This document shows positions 52,048 to 63,530 of a DNA stretch of 64,000 nt, piece by piece. Source of the stretch: Ephydatia muelleri (lineage: Eukaryota > Porifera > Demospongiae > Spongillida > Spongillidae); the NCBI GenBank assembly GCA_013339895.1, contig JABACO010000006.1:181168-245167 (forward strand), given 5' to 3'. Position 1 is the stretch's first letter. Each line of letters begins with the position of its first letter. Both the position numbers and the translations under genes were made by a program. The notes beneath the pieces are model-generated. The model was not told the DNA's origin. It worked only from the letters and a program-made list of their open reading frames with translations, and ran no database searches.

Positions 52048-52239
52048 TTCTGACTGGAGCTGTTATCGCCTGCTCCATACCTAGCCTGAAGGTGGTAGAA
52101 CTAAACAGGCACGTGTGGAAGTCTTAGTTTAATAGCTCACGCGCATGCATGTCACAAACACCTTTGGGTGTTAAAAGCAAAGATTGCAACCGATGTACTT
52201 GACTTATACATAATGTAAAAGTATTTTTCATTTAGACGT

Positions 52240-52521
52240 ATCAGTAACACTTGAAATAATCATCTGCGGCTGGATAGATCCTTTGCTCCTGCTCCTGCTC
52301 CTGGTTTTAGGTAGCAACTCCTGCTCCTGCTCCTGCTCCTGCTCCTGGTTTTAGGTAGCAACTCCTGCTCCTGCTCCTGCTCCTGCTCCTGGTTTTAGGT
52401 AGCAACTCCTGCTCCTGCTCCTGCTCCTGCTCCTGGTTTTAGGTAGCGACTCCTGCTCCTGCTCCTGGTTTTAGGTAGCAACTCCTGCTCCTGCTCCTGC
52501 TCCTGGTTTTAGCTACACCCC
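52240..52521. repeat. Right TIR of MULE
   Basis: Six blocks of CTCCTG units, each followed by GTTTTAGGTAGC-type spacers, ending GGTTTTAGCTACACCCC. It is the inverted counterpart of 46737-47460. Confidence 0.93.
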
Positions 52522-52890
52522 CATTTGGTTTTACATCCACTGTTGAAACTTAGCTTGCCATTCCAATTCGTTGCCATCAGGGTTGTACTGCGCCTTCAAG
52601 CATTCAGTTACGTCGCTGTATTCGGAGTCGCTGTCTAGCCCCTGCTGCATGACCACTCGGAATGGCTCATCCTTCAATAAGGACAGAAGCTCGGCCACCC
52701 TCTGTTCCCTTGGAATTCTGGCCTGCTGCGCATAGAGCTCGAATCTCCTTAGCCAGAAGCCAAGTCGGATGTTGCAGAGAACCGTGCCGGAGGTCTCACC
52801 AGAGATAATATATATAAAGAGCCAATTATTGCTGCCTGCCATCCGCACTTGAATCCTTACAAGTTGACCGACCAGTAAGCGTATAACCAA
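52522..52890 (-). pseudogene. LTR retrotransposon gag, N-terminal part
   Basis: Minus strand. It encodes WLRRFELYAQQARIPREQRV, AELLSLLKDEPFRVVMQQGL and ECLKAQYNPDGNELEWQAKF, a gag capsid-like helical pattern of metazoan Metaviridae-type elements. It runs straight into the 10-bp target duplication of the MULE. The rest is at 45931-46736. Confidence 0.78.
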
Positions 52891-53119
52891 TACATTGTCT
52901 CTGTGAGTACAAAACGCCGCAGTTTCCTCATTCCACTGTACATTTCACATTTCATATTAATATTATGTAAAAGCACAACTGAGAAACATAGCAAAGGTCC
53001 ACTGAACAATTTTTCATTTGGCCTCGTCTTTATTATTTATTTAATTAAATTTTTATGTGCATTTGCTCTCAAGTTTGAACATATATATATTATTATTAAT
53101 AACAAAGATACATGTAAGT
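52891..53119. other. AT-rich spacer
   Basis: Between gag and LINE copy G. No LTR was recognised. Confidence 0.4.
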
Positions 53120-54151
53120 CCATCTTGCTCGTGCCGTACCCCCTTCGTTCTCTCAGTCTGTTCTGCAGTTATTTGATCTAGATGTTCAAAAATGTTTCAC
53201 TTCTTGCACAGGAGTGCATCCTCGTGGAAGCAGGCCCAGCTGAGCCTCAGCCAGGAGGCCTTGGGCTGCGTTCCCTGTCTCATCATGCACCAGCAGCCTT
53301 TATTGCATCGTTATGTTTCTCTGGCCTGTGTTCAAATTCTCATGTACACCTCCTCCAGTCCTTGTAGACATTTAATTCTTCAGTTTATCAGTCAGACAAC
53401 ATACAGATCGGATCGGTACTGGAAAAGTTACCTTCTCAGATAACTCTTTCCCGTATCTTGGACGATAATTTATTCAGAGTTCTCCAGGGTTCTCTGTCGA
53501 TTGCTGACAGAGCTCGTCTTTTATCAGCATCCTCCCCACATGCTTCCTCATGGCTGACGGTTATTCCATCGGAAGGTCAAGGCTTACATTTAGACCCTCC
53601 AGTATTTCAGACAGCACTGAAGTGGTGGTTAGGGCTTGATACAGCTGAGGGTTCTGTTTGTGCACTCTGCCCAGATAAAATGTTGGATCCCCTAGGGCAT
53701 CATGCCACTACTTGTAAGCTGGTGGGGATGTAGTTTTCCGCCACAACAGGTTGAGGGACATATTGGCAGAAACATGTAGGCGAGCCCACTTTAGTGTACA
53801 AGTAGAAGCTGGCTGCAACCTTACACCAGATCACAGCCACTCTCGTCCTGCAGATGTCCTCATTTCCAACTGGGCTCTGGGGAAAACGGCAGCCTGCGAC
53901 ATATCAGTTACCTCTCCGCTATTATGTCTGAAGCGGGAGTAACTGCTGGAGCAGCTGCGCAAGCCACTGAGCTCAGAAAGCATGAGGCCAACGATGTGAA
54001 GTGCAGCGAGTTAGGTTGGTTATGTATCCCTCTTGTGGTTGAGTCATATGGTGCATGGGGGAAAGAGGCTATGGAGTCATTTTCGCGTCTAGCCTCTCGC
54101 CTAGCCATAACATCATCAAGGCCCAAGTCTGCCGTTCTATCAGACTCAGAG
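53120..54151 (+). pseudogene. LINE copy G, main part (split)
   Basis: 5'-truncated at LARAVPPSFSQSVLQLFDLD. Continues, with frame breaks near 53230, 53430, 53720 and 53925, through SSWLTVIPSEGQGLHLDP, LDPLGHHATTC, RPADVLISNWALGKTAACD and SEAGVTAGAAAQATELRKHE to AVLSDSE at 54151. The missing end (ELYGRLNLNLVRANMRAIMS) lies at 56537-56640, beyond an inserted DNA element. Confidence 0.88.
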
Positions 54152-56536
54152 TAGGTACTTTAATAAATTGCGTATGCGTAGGCGGAAACTGGTAATCTAA
54201 ATTCAGTCGAAAATTGTGACCGTATTACGGATTTCTCTACGAGTGCTCAAGAAGATACGCGTTTTGTAAATTTGTTTGGAAGGTATTTAGGACTTTATTA
54301 CTAGGTTAAAGAAGAAAAAGGGTTGCACGATACACTAATGGTGTCGAAATGTAAGGCAGCATACGGCGTAATTGTGTGTGCCTCGTTGATTTTTATAGTA
54401 TTCTATCGCGATTAGCCATTCCCTAGTTTTTAAAGGTGCCAACTTGAGGAAGCGTTTGCCATATTTATTAGGTCTTAGTCTATACCAGGATACAATTTCA
54501 TGAACTTTGGATGGTGCCCAAGGGTCCAAGGGTAACGCCACAGGTGTTTACTGTTGGATTGCTTAGAGCTCGACATAATATAACTTAACCTGGTATTTCA
54601 GTGTTAGAGTCCTGTGAATTAAACTTAATTTTTGTATTTTCAATGCATAGACAATCTATTTTGTTTGTGTGCCAAGGAGTTTTTTGATAGCTCTATTTAA
54701 TACACACCAAATTCGTCAAGGTGCGCGTTAATTATTGAAACTGTTTTACAGTACGGATCCTGATGTCATTAAAAATAGCTGTATTATTGTGATATGATGG
54801 TGCCCACACAGCGTATTTTTCAAGACAATATATTCATGTTAGTGTATCCTAGCTATGCATTAACATTGATGCTATTTGTATTGTTGATTAGAATGAGAAC
54901 TGTTCAGATGTTTAGATGAGCATTACAAACTGCTAGTTCTTGAAATAAGGAATGGGTTGGTGCTATACATGAATATAGACCTGGCAAACTTAATCAGCAC
55001 CAGTGGACAATATGTTTGCTGAGACCTGGCTGCATGGCTATGCCTTTATAGAAATGCACTTTCTGTCGGTTGAGGAGCAAAATATGCTCCTTTAGGAACG
55101 CAGTTTGAGTGTAGCCAACAGATTGTATGTTAAGGTATAGAAGTTGAAGGGTGTTGATATCCTGGTATGTTGGATACAATGTCATGGCCTCTGTGTTGGG
55201 CTGTTGATGAGTGTTAGATATGCATACACACAGTGCCATGTGGTATAAGAGATGGTTTCTGCAGATGTGTGAGCATTCCGCTAGGTGTCATGTGCACAGT
55301 CACTACCCCCCCCCCCCCCCCCCCCCCCCCCCAGTGGTGTTATATCTTATGCACAGGCTTCTAGAGATCTGGAGAAGAAGCAGGCCAGTGGCAGCAGATC
55401 AGGAAGCATCATGCGGATTCTTAATACAACTGTATATTAGTTGTGGCTATATGCCATGTCGTGATCTTTTGTTTGAATAGAGCCGGCATGGTTTTTCCCC
55501 TCACTTCAGTGAGGTTTTTTCCCTTGAGGTGGTAAGGGCCCACCACAATCGCTAAATAAAGTAGGCTCAAAATCAAAAGCTTAGCTATATAGGTAGTTGG
55601 TCCCTGTTCTGTATGTAGGTTCTCGGTAGTGGATCATGTCATGTGACGTTTTGTTTTGTGTCGGCATGTGCGGCACCAATTATATGTCAAAGTGATCAGT
55701 TGCATGGGTGATGCGACCATAATATAGAAGAAGCGTCTAATATTAAAGTAGGTTCCTTGTTGGAAAAGTATAAAAGCATGGGACAATGCAGAAGTTGTGT
55801 GCGCACACACTCTCAGAACGAGTAAGAAAATATAGCTAAATCTGTAAAGTTAGTTAGTAAGCAACATTTTTATATTGACCTAAAGATAAGAAGAGAGTAG
55901 TTTAAGGAGGAAGATAGAAAAGAAGTTGCAATGTGTGGCACTAGAGGAAGTTGATTTATCAACTGAATTTCCAGATACCTTGGAATGTAAAAGGAATATA
56001 ATATTAAGCAATTGTCAGTCAGTTATTAATGGTCTGTATTTTGAACAGCTATGGTAGCATCACAATGTGCTATATAATATGTGTAAAGCAATCAGAGAAG
56101 TCCTAAAGTAATTATTATATATTGGAAGAATGACAGCGAAGTAGAAGGAGAGAACATTACAATATCACAATATGGGCTATTGGCAGCGGATTGCATAAAT
56201 GGAGACCTACATTTAGATATAATGTGTATTTGACACTGTGAGCCTTATCAAAAGTATCTATGTTGTATTTTATGCAATTATGGCATCATTATCTTGAATA
56301 CTTTTACAGTAGCTGCATGGAGAAGTCAAGCGGTCACAGTTTTTTATATCGCGGTCCATTCACATTGCGTACATTGTTAGTTACCCGCGATGCAATGTTT
56401 GAAACGCTATAACTTTTGAAATACTAATCTGTTTTCATTGGCAAATGCATATTTTTGATGCATTCATTTTGCTCTGTTAGGGTATACATAAAAGTTCAAG
56501 TTATATTAATTTTCAAAAATTTATTAAAGTACCTAA
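54152..56536. mobile_element. TIR element with 6-bp target duplication inside LINE G
   Basis: 2,385 bp. The left end TAGGTACTTTAATAAATT is matched by the complement at the right end (AATTTATTAAAGTACCTA, one extra A). TCAGAG flanks both sides (54146-54151, 56537-56542). Deleting the insert and one TCAGAG rejoins the LINE reading frame exactly (VLSDSEAELYGRLN). No recognisable transposase; 54994-55239 minus and 54335-54541 minus are unassigned open frames. It contains a 27-base C run (55306-55332). Probably non-autonomous; superfamily unknown. Confidence 0.85.
55306..55332. repeat. Poly(C) tract, 27 bases
   Basis: Uninterrupted C run inside the TIR element. Confidence 0.85.
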
Positions 56537-56640
56537 TCAGAGGCAGAGCTGTATGGCCGGCTCAATCTGAACCTTGTAAGGGCTAATATGAGGGCTATAA
56601 TGTCCAGATATTGCCCTCAAGATTATTTCTGAAGTGTTAT
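56537..56640 (+). pseudogene. LINE copy G, 3' end
   Basis: Encodes AELYGRLNLNLVRANMRAIM then SRYCPQDYF and a stop; completes copy G after the insertion. Confidence 0.88.
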
Positions 56641-57322
56641 TTAGTTTTGGTCATGTTTTCGTGTGTTTTGTATGTCCTATAATTGTATCTTGTATCATCT
56701 TTATAAATAAATAAACAAAAAGACATAACATTACAATAGGGACACTTATTACAATTGTTTCCTGAGGCCTTTCGATTTTTGGGTGGATATTTTCTTTGCA
56801 ATTTCACACCTCTCAATCCATGCACTTGCATAGGATAATCCCGGCGCGAATTGTAATCCACAAATGAATTATTCTGTCAAACAAAAGTTGGTAGCGGTGG
56901 TCTCATCCCATCAGCACTAAGCATTGACCAAAAAAAAAAACAGAACATCTTCATTGCTCTTAATAGCTGGCGTTGCTTGTTCAATTAAATCTCCTTGTTG
57001 AAGAACCTGAAAGTGGCTACGAAGCTCTAGCTCCATAGCACACAATCAAATTAGTGTGTACAAATTATTAAACAATAAGCGGCTTGCATTTTTGTACCGC
57101 AAAAGCAACTACATGGGTGAGTTGTTTCATTCAGGAATAACAACACCTTCCACACTTTTTAAACGCTAGCTGTAAAATTGTTTCTCCGTGCACTACAGTT
57201 GAAATCGTGATACCCTGAGCATAAAATCTTTTTCAGTACTTCAATGTTTGGCATTAGTTTTTGGAAAAATGGCTAATAGTATCACAAATCTGCATATTTA
57301 TGTCGATAAACTATAGGACAAC
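56641..57322. other. Intergenic, AT-rich
   Basis: LINE G 3' flank, then sequence with no recognised gene. Confidence 0.45.
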
Positions 57323-57595
57323 ATATATCGAAAGTGTGAAGTTGTCACGTGACTTTGTAATTTTTGTTGTGCAGCCTGTTCAATAAGCAAACTTTTACAA
57401 CCTCTATAAATAACACGTATTTGGAGACAAAATTGTAACGGTTTAGCGCGTTGAATTTTCGACTCGAACGATCGATAGAGCCATTGACATAGTTAGCAAG
57501 ATTCACGTCAATCCGTCACGTAATGGTGGAGAAATGAACAGGCTGCACAAACAAAAATGACTAAGTCACGTGACAACTTCACACTTTTGATATAT
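57323..57595. repeat. MITE with about 60-bp inverted ends
   Basis: Starts ATATATCGAAAGTGTGAAGT and ends with the near-perfect complement (ACTTCACACTTTTGATATAT). The arms include TTGTCACGTGAC and CAGCCTGTTCA. It abuts the foldback element at 57596. Confidence 0.85.
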
Positions 57596-58145
57596 GGGTC
57601 AGTTTCCGAGAAAATGAAAAGTGGCTATATATATAAAACGTTATAAAAATGCTTCACGTTTGAATCGCTAAAACTCCGTAAAGGTTTAAGCTATCAACTT
57701 CCTATTTCGAACACTTCTTGCCACACCACTTCTCTCTACGAAATTCGATTTTGCTGTCTTAACCCTTGCTCCTTGCCGACGTTACAAGGCACAGTACCCC
57801 GAGGGGTTCAAAATCCAGGTAGCTCCCTGCAGGAATGTCCAAATCACTTCAAAATCGATATGCACGTAAAGGAGTCCTGTCACTATTGATTTCTGCAGAT
57901 CGTTGATTTTTACCTCTTCCGTTATGGATGCAAAGTAAATCCACGTTTCCCGCTCGAATCGCGCCTTTCTCAGTCTTCTTTGAACCGCTTCCATTCTCCC
58001 GAGTGGCGCGATTCGAGCGGGAAACGTAGACTTTACTTTGCATTGCTGTATTTCCATAACGGATAAGGTAAAAATCAACGATCTGCAGAAATAAACAGTG
58101 ACAGGACTCCTTTACGTTTTTGAAGTGATTTGGACATTCCTGCTG
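57596..58145. repeat. Foldback element, one arm truncated
   Basis: Begins GGGTCAGTTTCCGAGAAAAT, related to the GGGACAG family. The inner arms pair around about 58000: CGAATCGCGCC/GGCGCGATTCG, AACGGATAAGG/CCTCTTCCGTTATGG, CTGCAGATCGTTGATTTTTA and GACAGGACTCCTTTACG in both orientations. The left arm continues to 57596, but the right arm stops near 58145, so the outer right end is lost. Confidence 0.75.
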
Positions 58146-58570
58146 TGCACTTGCATGTATTCTTTGAAAATGCACTCCATGGCGTACTTACTTTTGAAGC
58201 TTCTCAGTAGTAGAGCTTTCTCATCCTTTCACAGATAGACAGAAATTCCCTTCAAAAAATTCCAGATCACAAGCAGAGTAGTACTTATTCAACATCCCTG
58301 ACTTGCACTGCAAGCAGTGCATTGCACATGCCATTCCAATCACATGTACAATTATATGCACGGCAGTCTATTTGGGTCAGTGGAAACGAGGAATTCTCCC
58401 AGTAACACAATCTCCCTCATGAAACTCTTTAACATTGGGCTTAAGATTGTATTTTACATCTTCCTATTAGAATCTTTATCTGCAATCTGACGAAAGACAA
58501 GTGCTTCCCAGTAGTAGCCAACACCCTTGAATTGGATTTAAATAAAGCCGAAAGGAACCAGAAAGATTAA
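58146..58570. other. Intergenic, no gene recognised
   Basis: AT-rich. No repeat structure seen beyond its flanks. Confidence 0.45.
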
Positions 58571-59006
58571 TGGACCTTTTGCCTTTGACGTCACGCATGA
58601 ATTTTGGGGGGGCAACTTTAAAAATGGTATAACTTCACCATCATAGCTCCTACATGCTTTTCCTTTTAAATTTTTATTGAGAAGTAAATTACCACACGTT
58701 TCATTTTTGTTGTATTTCACGATGAAGCTCTGTAAGGGATTTGTATGCAACGAAACATTGCGGAAGTTGCTAATGAGACACGCGAAGTCGCGCTTTTCGA
58801 TTTTTGGGGGGGCAACTTCCGGTAACTTGTGAGCGCTGTGACATTTGCACCGTAACTGGCGAAGGTACTTCATTTTGGAATACAGTCAGGCATTCATTTA
58901 CCATTAATTTAGTACTTGCTGTGTTTCTTCGTGAAGTTCCTATAAGGACTTATGTTATGTCAAACACAACCAATCAATTTGTGACGTCAGAAGGCAAAAG
59001 GTCCAT
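58571..59006. repeat. MITE, ATGGACCTTTTGCC ends
   Basis: 436 bp. The left end ATGGACCTTTTGCCTTTGAC is matched by an inverted right end GACGTCAGAAGGCAAAAGGT followed by CCAT. TA-containing flanks (TTA/TAG). A GGGGGGGCAACTT word occurs twice inside (about 58605 and 58807). Confidence 0.82.
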
Positions 59007-59143
59007 TAGGTTAAAACATATATTAATGCTGTATGAATGCTCATTCCGTGCTAATGCATACATGTGCTCCCTAATGTCGCTAACTGAGTTCCCTCAACCC
59101 CTGTCATGCATCTATACTAATTGACGGATAACAGTTTTGCTCA

Positions 59144-60660
59144 AAAGGGGTCAGGCGGCAACCTGGTGACAGGGTATACACATCAGGCCAAATCTGGGAC
59201 CAAGGTAGCGCTGGCTTGCCTTGGGTGCGACCAGACGTGCCACTTCCATGACGTGGTCATGGTGAGTGGTAGGCCCTCCCAGCATGCTCCTGCACCTGGA
59301 ACCGAACCGTGGCGTTTGGATCAGAGCAACCACTGCAGCAGCACCTTCTGCCACTTCTTACTGACACTGCAAGTTTGGCCTTAGCCCCCTGACTCCTTTC
59401 CACACACACTTTACCCCTCGTATTCCATTTATACCTACCACCTGGAACCACACCTAACCAATCCATTTGGGGGTTACACTTGGGCGGCACCCTTCGGGCT
59501 TCTACCCTGACCAACCACGTCAAACCCATGACCGCGTCATGGTGTGGCACACCTGGTCGCACCCAAGGCAAGCCAGCGCGACCTTGGTCCCAGGTCGGTC
59601 AGCGGGGTGGCGGCCCATACCCGTAGCGTGCCATTGCGACAGCGTCCTGGGCATTACCATGGGGGAGGTCCAATACTTGCTTTCGTGGGTGTGAGACAAG
59701 CTTGTGGAAGCAATGTCGTCGCCGTATGTCGCGCAGCTCGACCAGCTCGAGCAGCTTAGTACGTGGGAACCGCACCGAGTGTTGAGGGGACAGGGATCAA
59801 ACCTGCTCCCATGGCAACTGGAGATGGAGGTATTCTTCCCCCGAAAGTGATGTCTCAGAGTCGACCAGGCTCTACGGCAAATCGGAATCATCCGCCACGT
59901 AGCTAGGCCATGTCGTGAGATATGCGCAGCATTGACGAGGCCAGTTGACCCCTTCTGCAGGTAGGCCTCATGTTGAAGCAGGTGTTGATGTACCAGGGCT
60001 GACTTGTTACCCATGAAGCTGAGGTGGACGTTCCTGCACGAGCCGTAGATGGGGAGCGCGATAGAGAATATTGTTTTGAAGGACAAATCAGGTATTCCAG
60101 TAGGGCACCTGCTGGCAGCGATTGACTGATGTAGGTCTGCATGACCATACATGGAGCTCCCCATGCGGTGGTGGTGCCCCTGAGCAGCCTAGCTGGTGAA
60201 TCTTTGGTCTTCTAGAAGGCTGAAGCTCGGGAATCCAAATGACAAATCTGGGGATAGGCCAGGGCAGCCCGATCCGCCTGCAATAACCTTATAGCGTCTG
60301 GACCGGGATGGCCTTGGTTAGAGGCCGTCACCTAGGCCAGAGGTGTGCCGGATCCTGCGAGTGTCATCTGCCCTAGATGGTCAGAGTGATGTTGGCCAGG
60401 AGTGCGCTAGGGAAAAAATGCCCTGCTGGGACCAAGAGTGACACTACAGTGACGTCGCCTCCAGTGGCTGCTGGAGGGGCAGGAGGGGCTGCTGAAAGGT
60501 GAGGTGACTTGAGGGTGAGAAGGGGGCTGCCACGGTTCGGCTCGTGGTTTGCCCTGTAGACAGCATGCACTCGATCGCCTTAGACCTGCCCTTAGCACGG
60601 CTCCGGCATATGCTTGCCATTGCGACGGCGCTTTAGGCACAACCATGGGAAGACTAGAGG
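59144..60660. other. GC-rich block with inverted arms, origin unknown
   Basis: Composition is clearly more GC- and CpG-rich than its surroundings. Arms at about 59190-59275 and 59510-59605 pair (GGGACCAAGGTAGCGCTGGC, TTGCCTTGGGTGCGACCAG and CATGACGTGGTCATGG against inverted counterparts). A further word TGCCATTGCGAC.GCG with ACCATGGG recurs at about 59630 and 60615. A minus open frame at 59520-60164 (214 codons) has no recognised domain. It could be a decayed element of an unidentified class. Confidence 0.5.
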
Positions 60661-60664
60661 GTCA

Positions 60665-60870
60665 CACTGTAAAAAAAAAAGGCCCGAGGGGTGTTAGGTT
60701 TGAGGGGTGTTACAGCCCAGGGAGTGTTATGGCAACACATGCACAAGGGTGTTGAGCTGACATCTTGGGGTGTTGGCAGGCTGCGTTAGGGTGTTAGGAG
60801 CAACCCCCAGCAAGGGTGGGGTGTTAGGTCATTTTAAAGGTGTGTTGTCATAACACTGATTTACCGCATT
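60665..60870. repeat. GTGTTAGG-rich repeat
   Basis: Begins CACTGTAAAAAAAAAA and contains about eight GGTGTTA, GTGTTGG or AGTGTTA words. MITE-like, but a right end was not fixed. Confidence 0.5.
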
Positions 60871-61445
60871 ACACTCCATTGCATATATATATTGCGATTG
60901 TTCCCAGCCTTGTTTAGTAATTACTTTCTGACGTATTGAGGGCGTGGTTTGTTAGAATTGATGGCAACTGTGACTTCGTAGTTGGAGGTGATACTGGACT
61001 TCAAGTGAAAAGTTATATCTAAATGGTATGCACGCATAAAAGTGACACAACGTACCAGTACAAACGTCTACCATAGGCTGGCCATGGCCCGTGCGTTGGT
61101 GACCCCAGCGGCGCGTGCGCGTGTGGATTTCTAGTATACTAGTAGGCCTACAGCTGCTTTTTCAACATGTAATTACCGTATGCATGCATGTAATCTCGAT
61201 GTGCTTATGAAGGCTTGCGTGCCTATGTGCACTGCTGTGTATGGTTCGCTAGTGTGTTGTAGTACCCCAGTATGCTGCTAAATTTCAAATTTGATGCAAG
61301 CTTGTTTATTATCCTGCATGCCACTTTGTGCTGAGAGTGAAGGTTAAGTACAATGGCAGTGCTTGTGTGGTAACAGTGACTGTGTATTAAAATCCATCTG
61401 GATTCTATTTAGACCACACCCTAGTAAAATGGCATGTGAACATAT
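60871..61445. other. Intergenic, no gene recognised
   Basis: Unique-looking sequence between repeats. Short open frames only. Confidence 0.45.
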
Positions 61446-62265
61446 GGGACAGTTCACAAGAAAATTGCACCACTCATATATTATAAAAATGTTATAAAAA
61501 TGCATCACGTTTGCATCGCTATAACTTCCCAACGATTAACGCTATCGACATCCTATTTTCACCACTTCATACTACACCATTTCTCTACAGTAAAATGCAT
61601 TTTGGAGTCTTGGACTATATCCGTGCCGACGTTCCTACGTGCGATACCCCCTGGGGTTCAAAACTACCATATCTTCGTGTAGGAGCGGTCAAATCGCTTC
61701 AAATTCGGTATGTAGGTAGAGAGGTCCTATACCTATCGATTTGTTCTGTTCGTTAATTTTTATGCCATCTGTTACGGAGATACAGTTGAATAAACTACGT
61801 GCACGTTTTCCCGCTTGATTCGCGCCAATGTAATAATCCCCGCCTCCCCATACATTGAGCGGAGCGCAATTTGCCCAAATCATTGGCGCGAAACGAGCGC
61901 GAAAATGTGCACGTAGTTTGTTCAACTGTATCTCCGTAACGGATTGCATAAAAATTAACGAACAGAACAAATAGATAGATATAGGACCTCTCCACCTACA
62001 AACCGAATTTGAAGCGATTTGATTACTCCTACACGAAGATATGGTAGTTTTGAACCCCAGGGGGTATCGCACGTAGGAACGTCGGCACGGATATAGTCCA
62101 AGACTCCAAAATGCATTGTACTGTAGAGAAATGGTGTAGTATGAAGTGGTGAAAATAGGATGTCGATAGCGTTAATCGTTGGGAAGTTATAGCGATGCAA
62201 ACGTGATGCATTTTTATAACATTTTTATAATATATGAGTGGTGCAATTTTCTCGTGAACTGTCCC
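61446..62265. repeat. Large foldback element, about 820 bp
   Basis: Starts GGGACAGTTCACAAGAAAAT and ends ATTTTCTCGTGAACTGTCCC. The two arms of about 400 bp pair almost throughout, including GCATCACGTTTGCATCGC, CGTGCCGACGTTCCTACGTG and GAACAGAACAAAT words in both orientations; the centre is near 61855. Mirror-image open frames on both strands (61511-61756 plus, 61955-62200 minus) result from the symmetry. Confidence 0.92.
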
Positions 62266-62720
62266 AATTACATTATTACTCACAAGTATTTATAATGGGT
62301 ATGCACATATAGCTCAAGGATGCAGCATATTGCATGACATTTAGTATGTAGGTAGTCCTTTAAAAATATATTTAACAGACCTGTTGCAGCGTGAACATTG
62401 GGTGTATGCTAAAAGTGTTCATGCATTCATGCGGCTACATATGTCTATATACCAAATGCAGATCCTGATAGCAATCGTGAAGAAATATGCTGGATGAATG
62501 AATGCTGCCCAACACTTGTAAGGGTAGGCTAAAGTACTGCAGTGTTTGAACACTTTTTGTAGGTACAGTGTTGTGGGATTAAATATCATTTTTGTGAAAT
62601 GTATGTCTGGTTTGGTGTAATGACTGATACTAGATAAATACAATAACTATTAATTATTTGACAATGTTCACATGCATGCACATTTTTGCATAGCAGATGC
62701 ACTTATATGTACAAATTTTT
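62266..62720. other. Intergenic, AT-rich
   Basis: No gene or repeat recognised. Confidence 0.45.
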
Positions 62721-62724
62721 TACA

Positions 62725-63530
62725 CGAGCTGCACACACATACACATAACCACATATGTGCATGCAAGTATACATGTGCATGTACACACATACATATGTAA
62801 TCACACAAATACACATAACCACACACACATGTGTACACACATACACACACACGCACACGCATACACACATGTGCATCACACACATGTACACACACGCCAC
62901 ACATACATACACATACACATACACACATGCACAGACACATTCACACGTACGCACATGCACACACATGTGCACACACATACACACATGCACAGACACATTC
63001 ACACGTACACACATGCACACACATGTGCACACACATACACACATGCACAGACACATTCACATGTACACACATGCACACACATGTGCACACACACACATGC
63101 ACATACACATTCACACGTACACACATGCACACACGTGCACACACATGCACACACATACACAACACACACGCATACACATGCTAACACACACACATGAACA
63201 CACATGCACACACATGTACCACGTACATGACAGACTCATGCTAACACACACATACACATAACACATACACACACTTACAGACACATATATACATATACAT
63301 ACACACACATGACACAACACACACGCGTACACATGCTAACACACACATATGAACACACTATCATACATGCATACACACACATGCAGACATGCAGACATGC
63401 ACACACAATGCACACACAACGCACACAAATGCACACACACATGCATACACGTGCAGACATACACACATGCACACACATACACACACACATGCACACACGT
63501 GCAGGACAGACTCATGCTAACACATACACA
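62725..63530. repeat. CA-rich cryptic satellite with 58-bp higher-order units
   Basis: ACACAC/ATGCACAC imperfect repeats over 800 bp. Within 62925-63100 a unit of about 58 bases (ACATGCACAGACACATTCAC, ACGTACACACATGCACAC, ACATGTGCACACACATAC) recurs three times, so simple repeats have amplified as longer blocks. All six frames are open by composition. Confidence 0.92.

Noticed and set aside
61511-62200. Mirror-image 81-codon genes on both strands
   Set aside because: Created by the symmetry of the foldback element.
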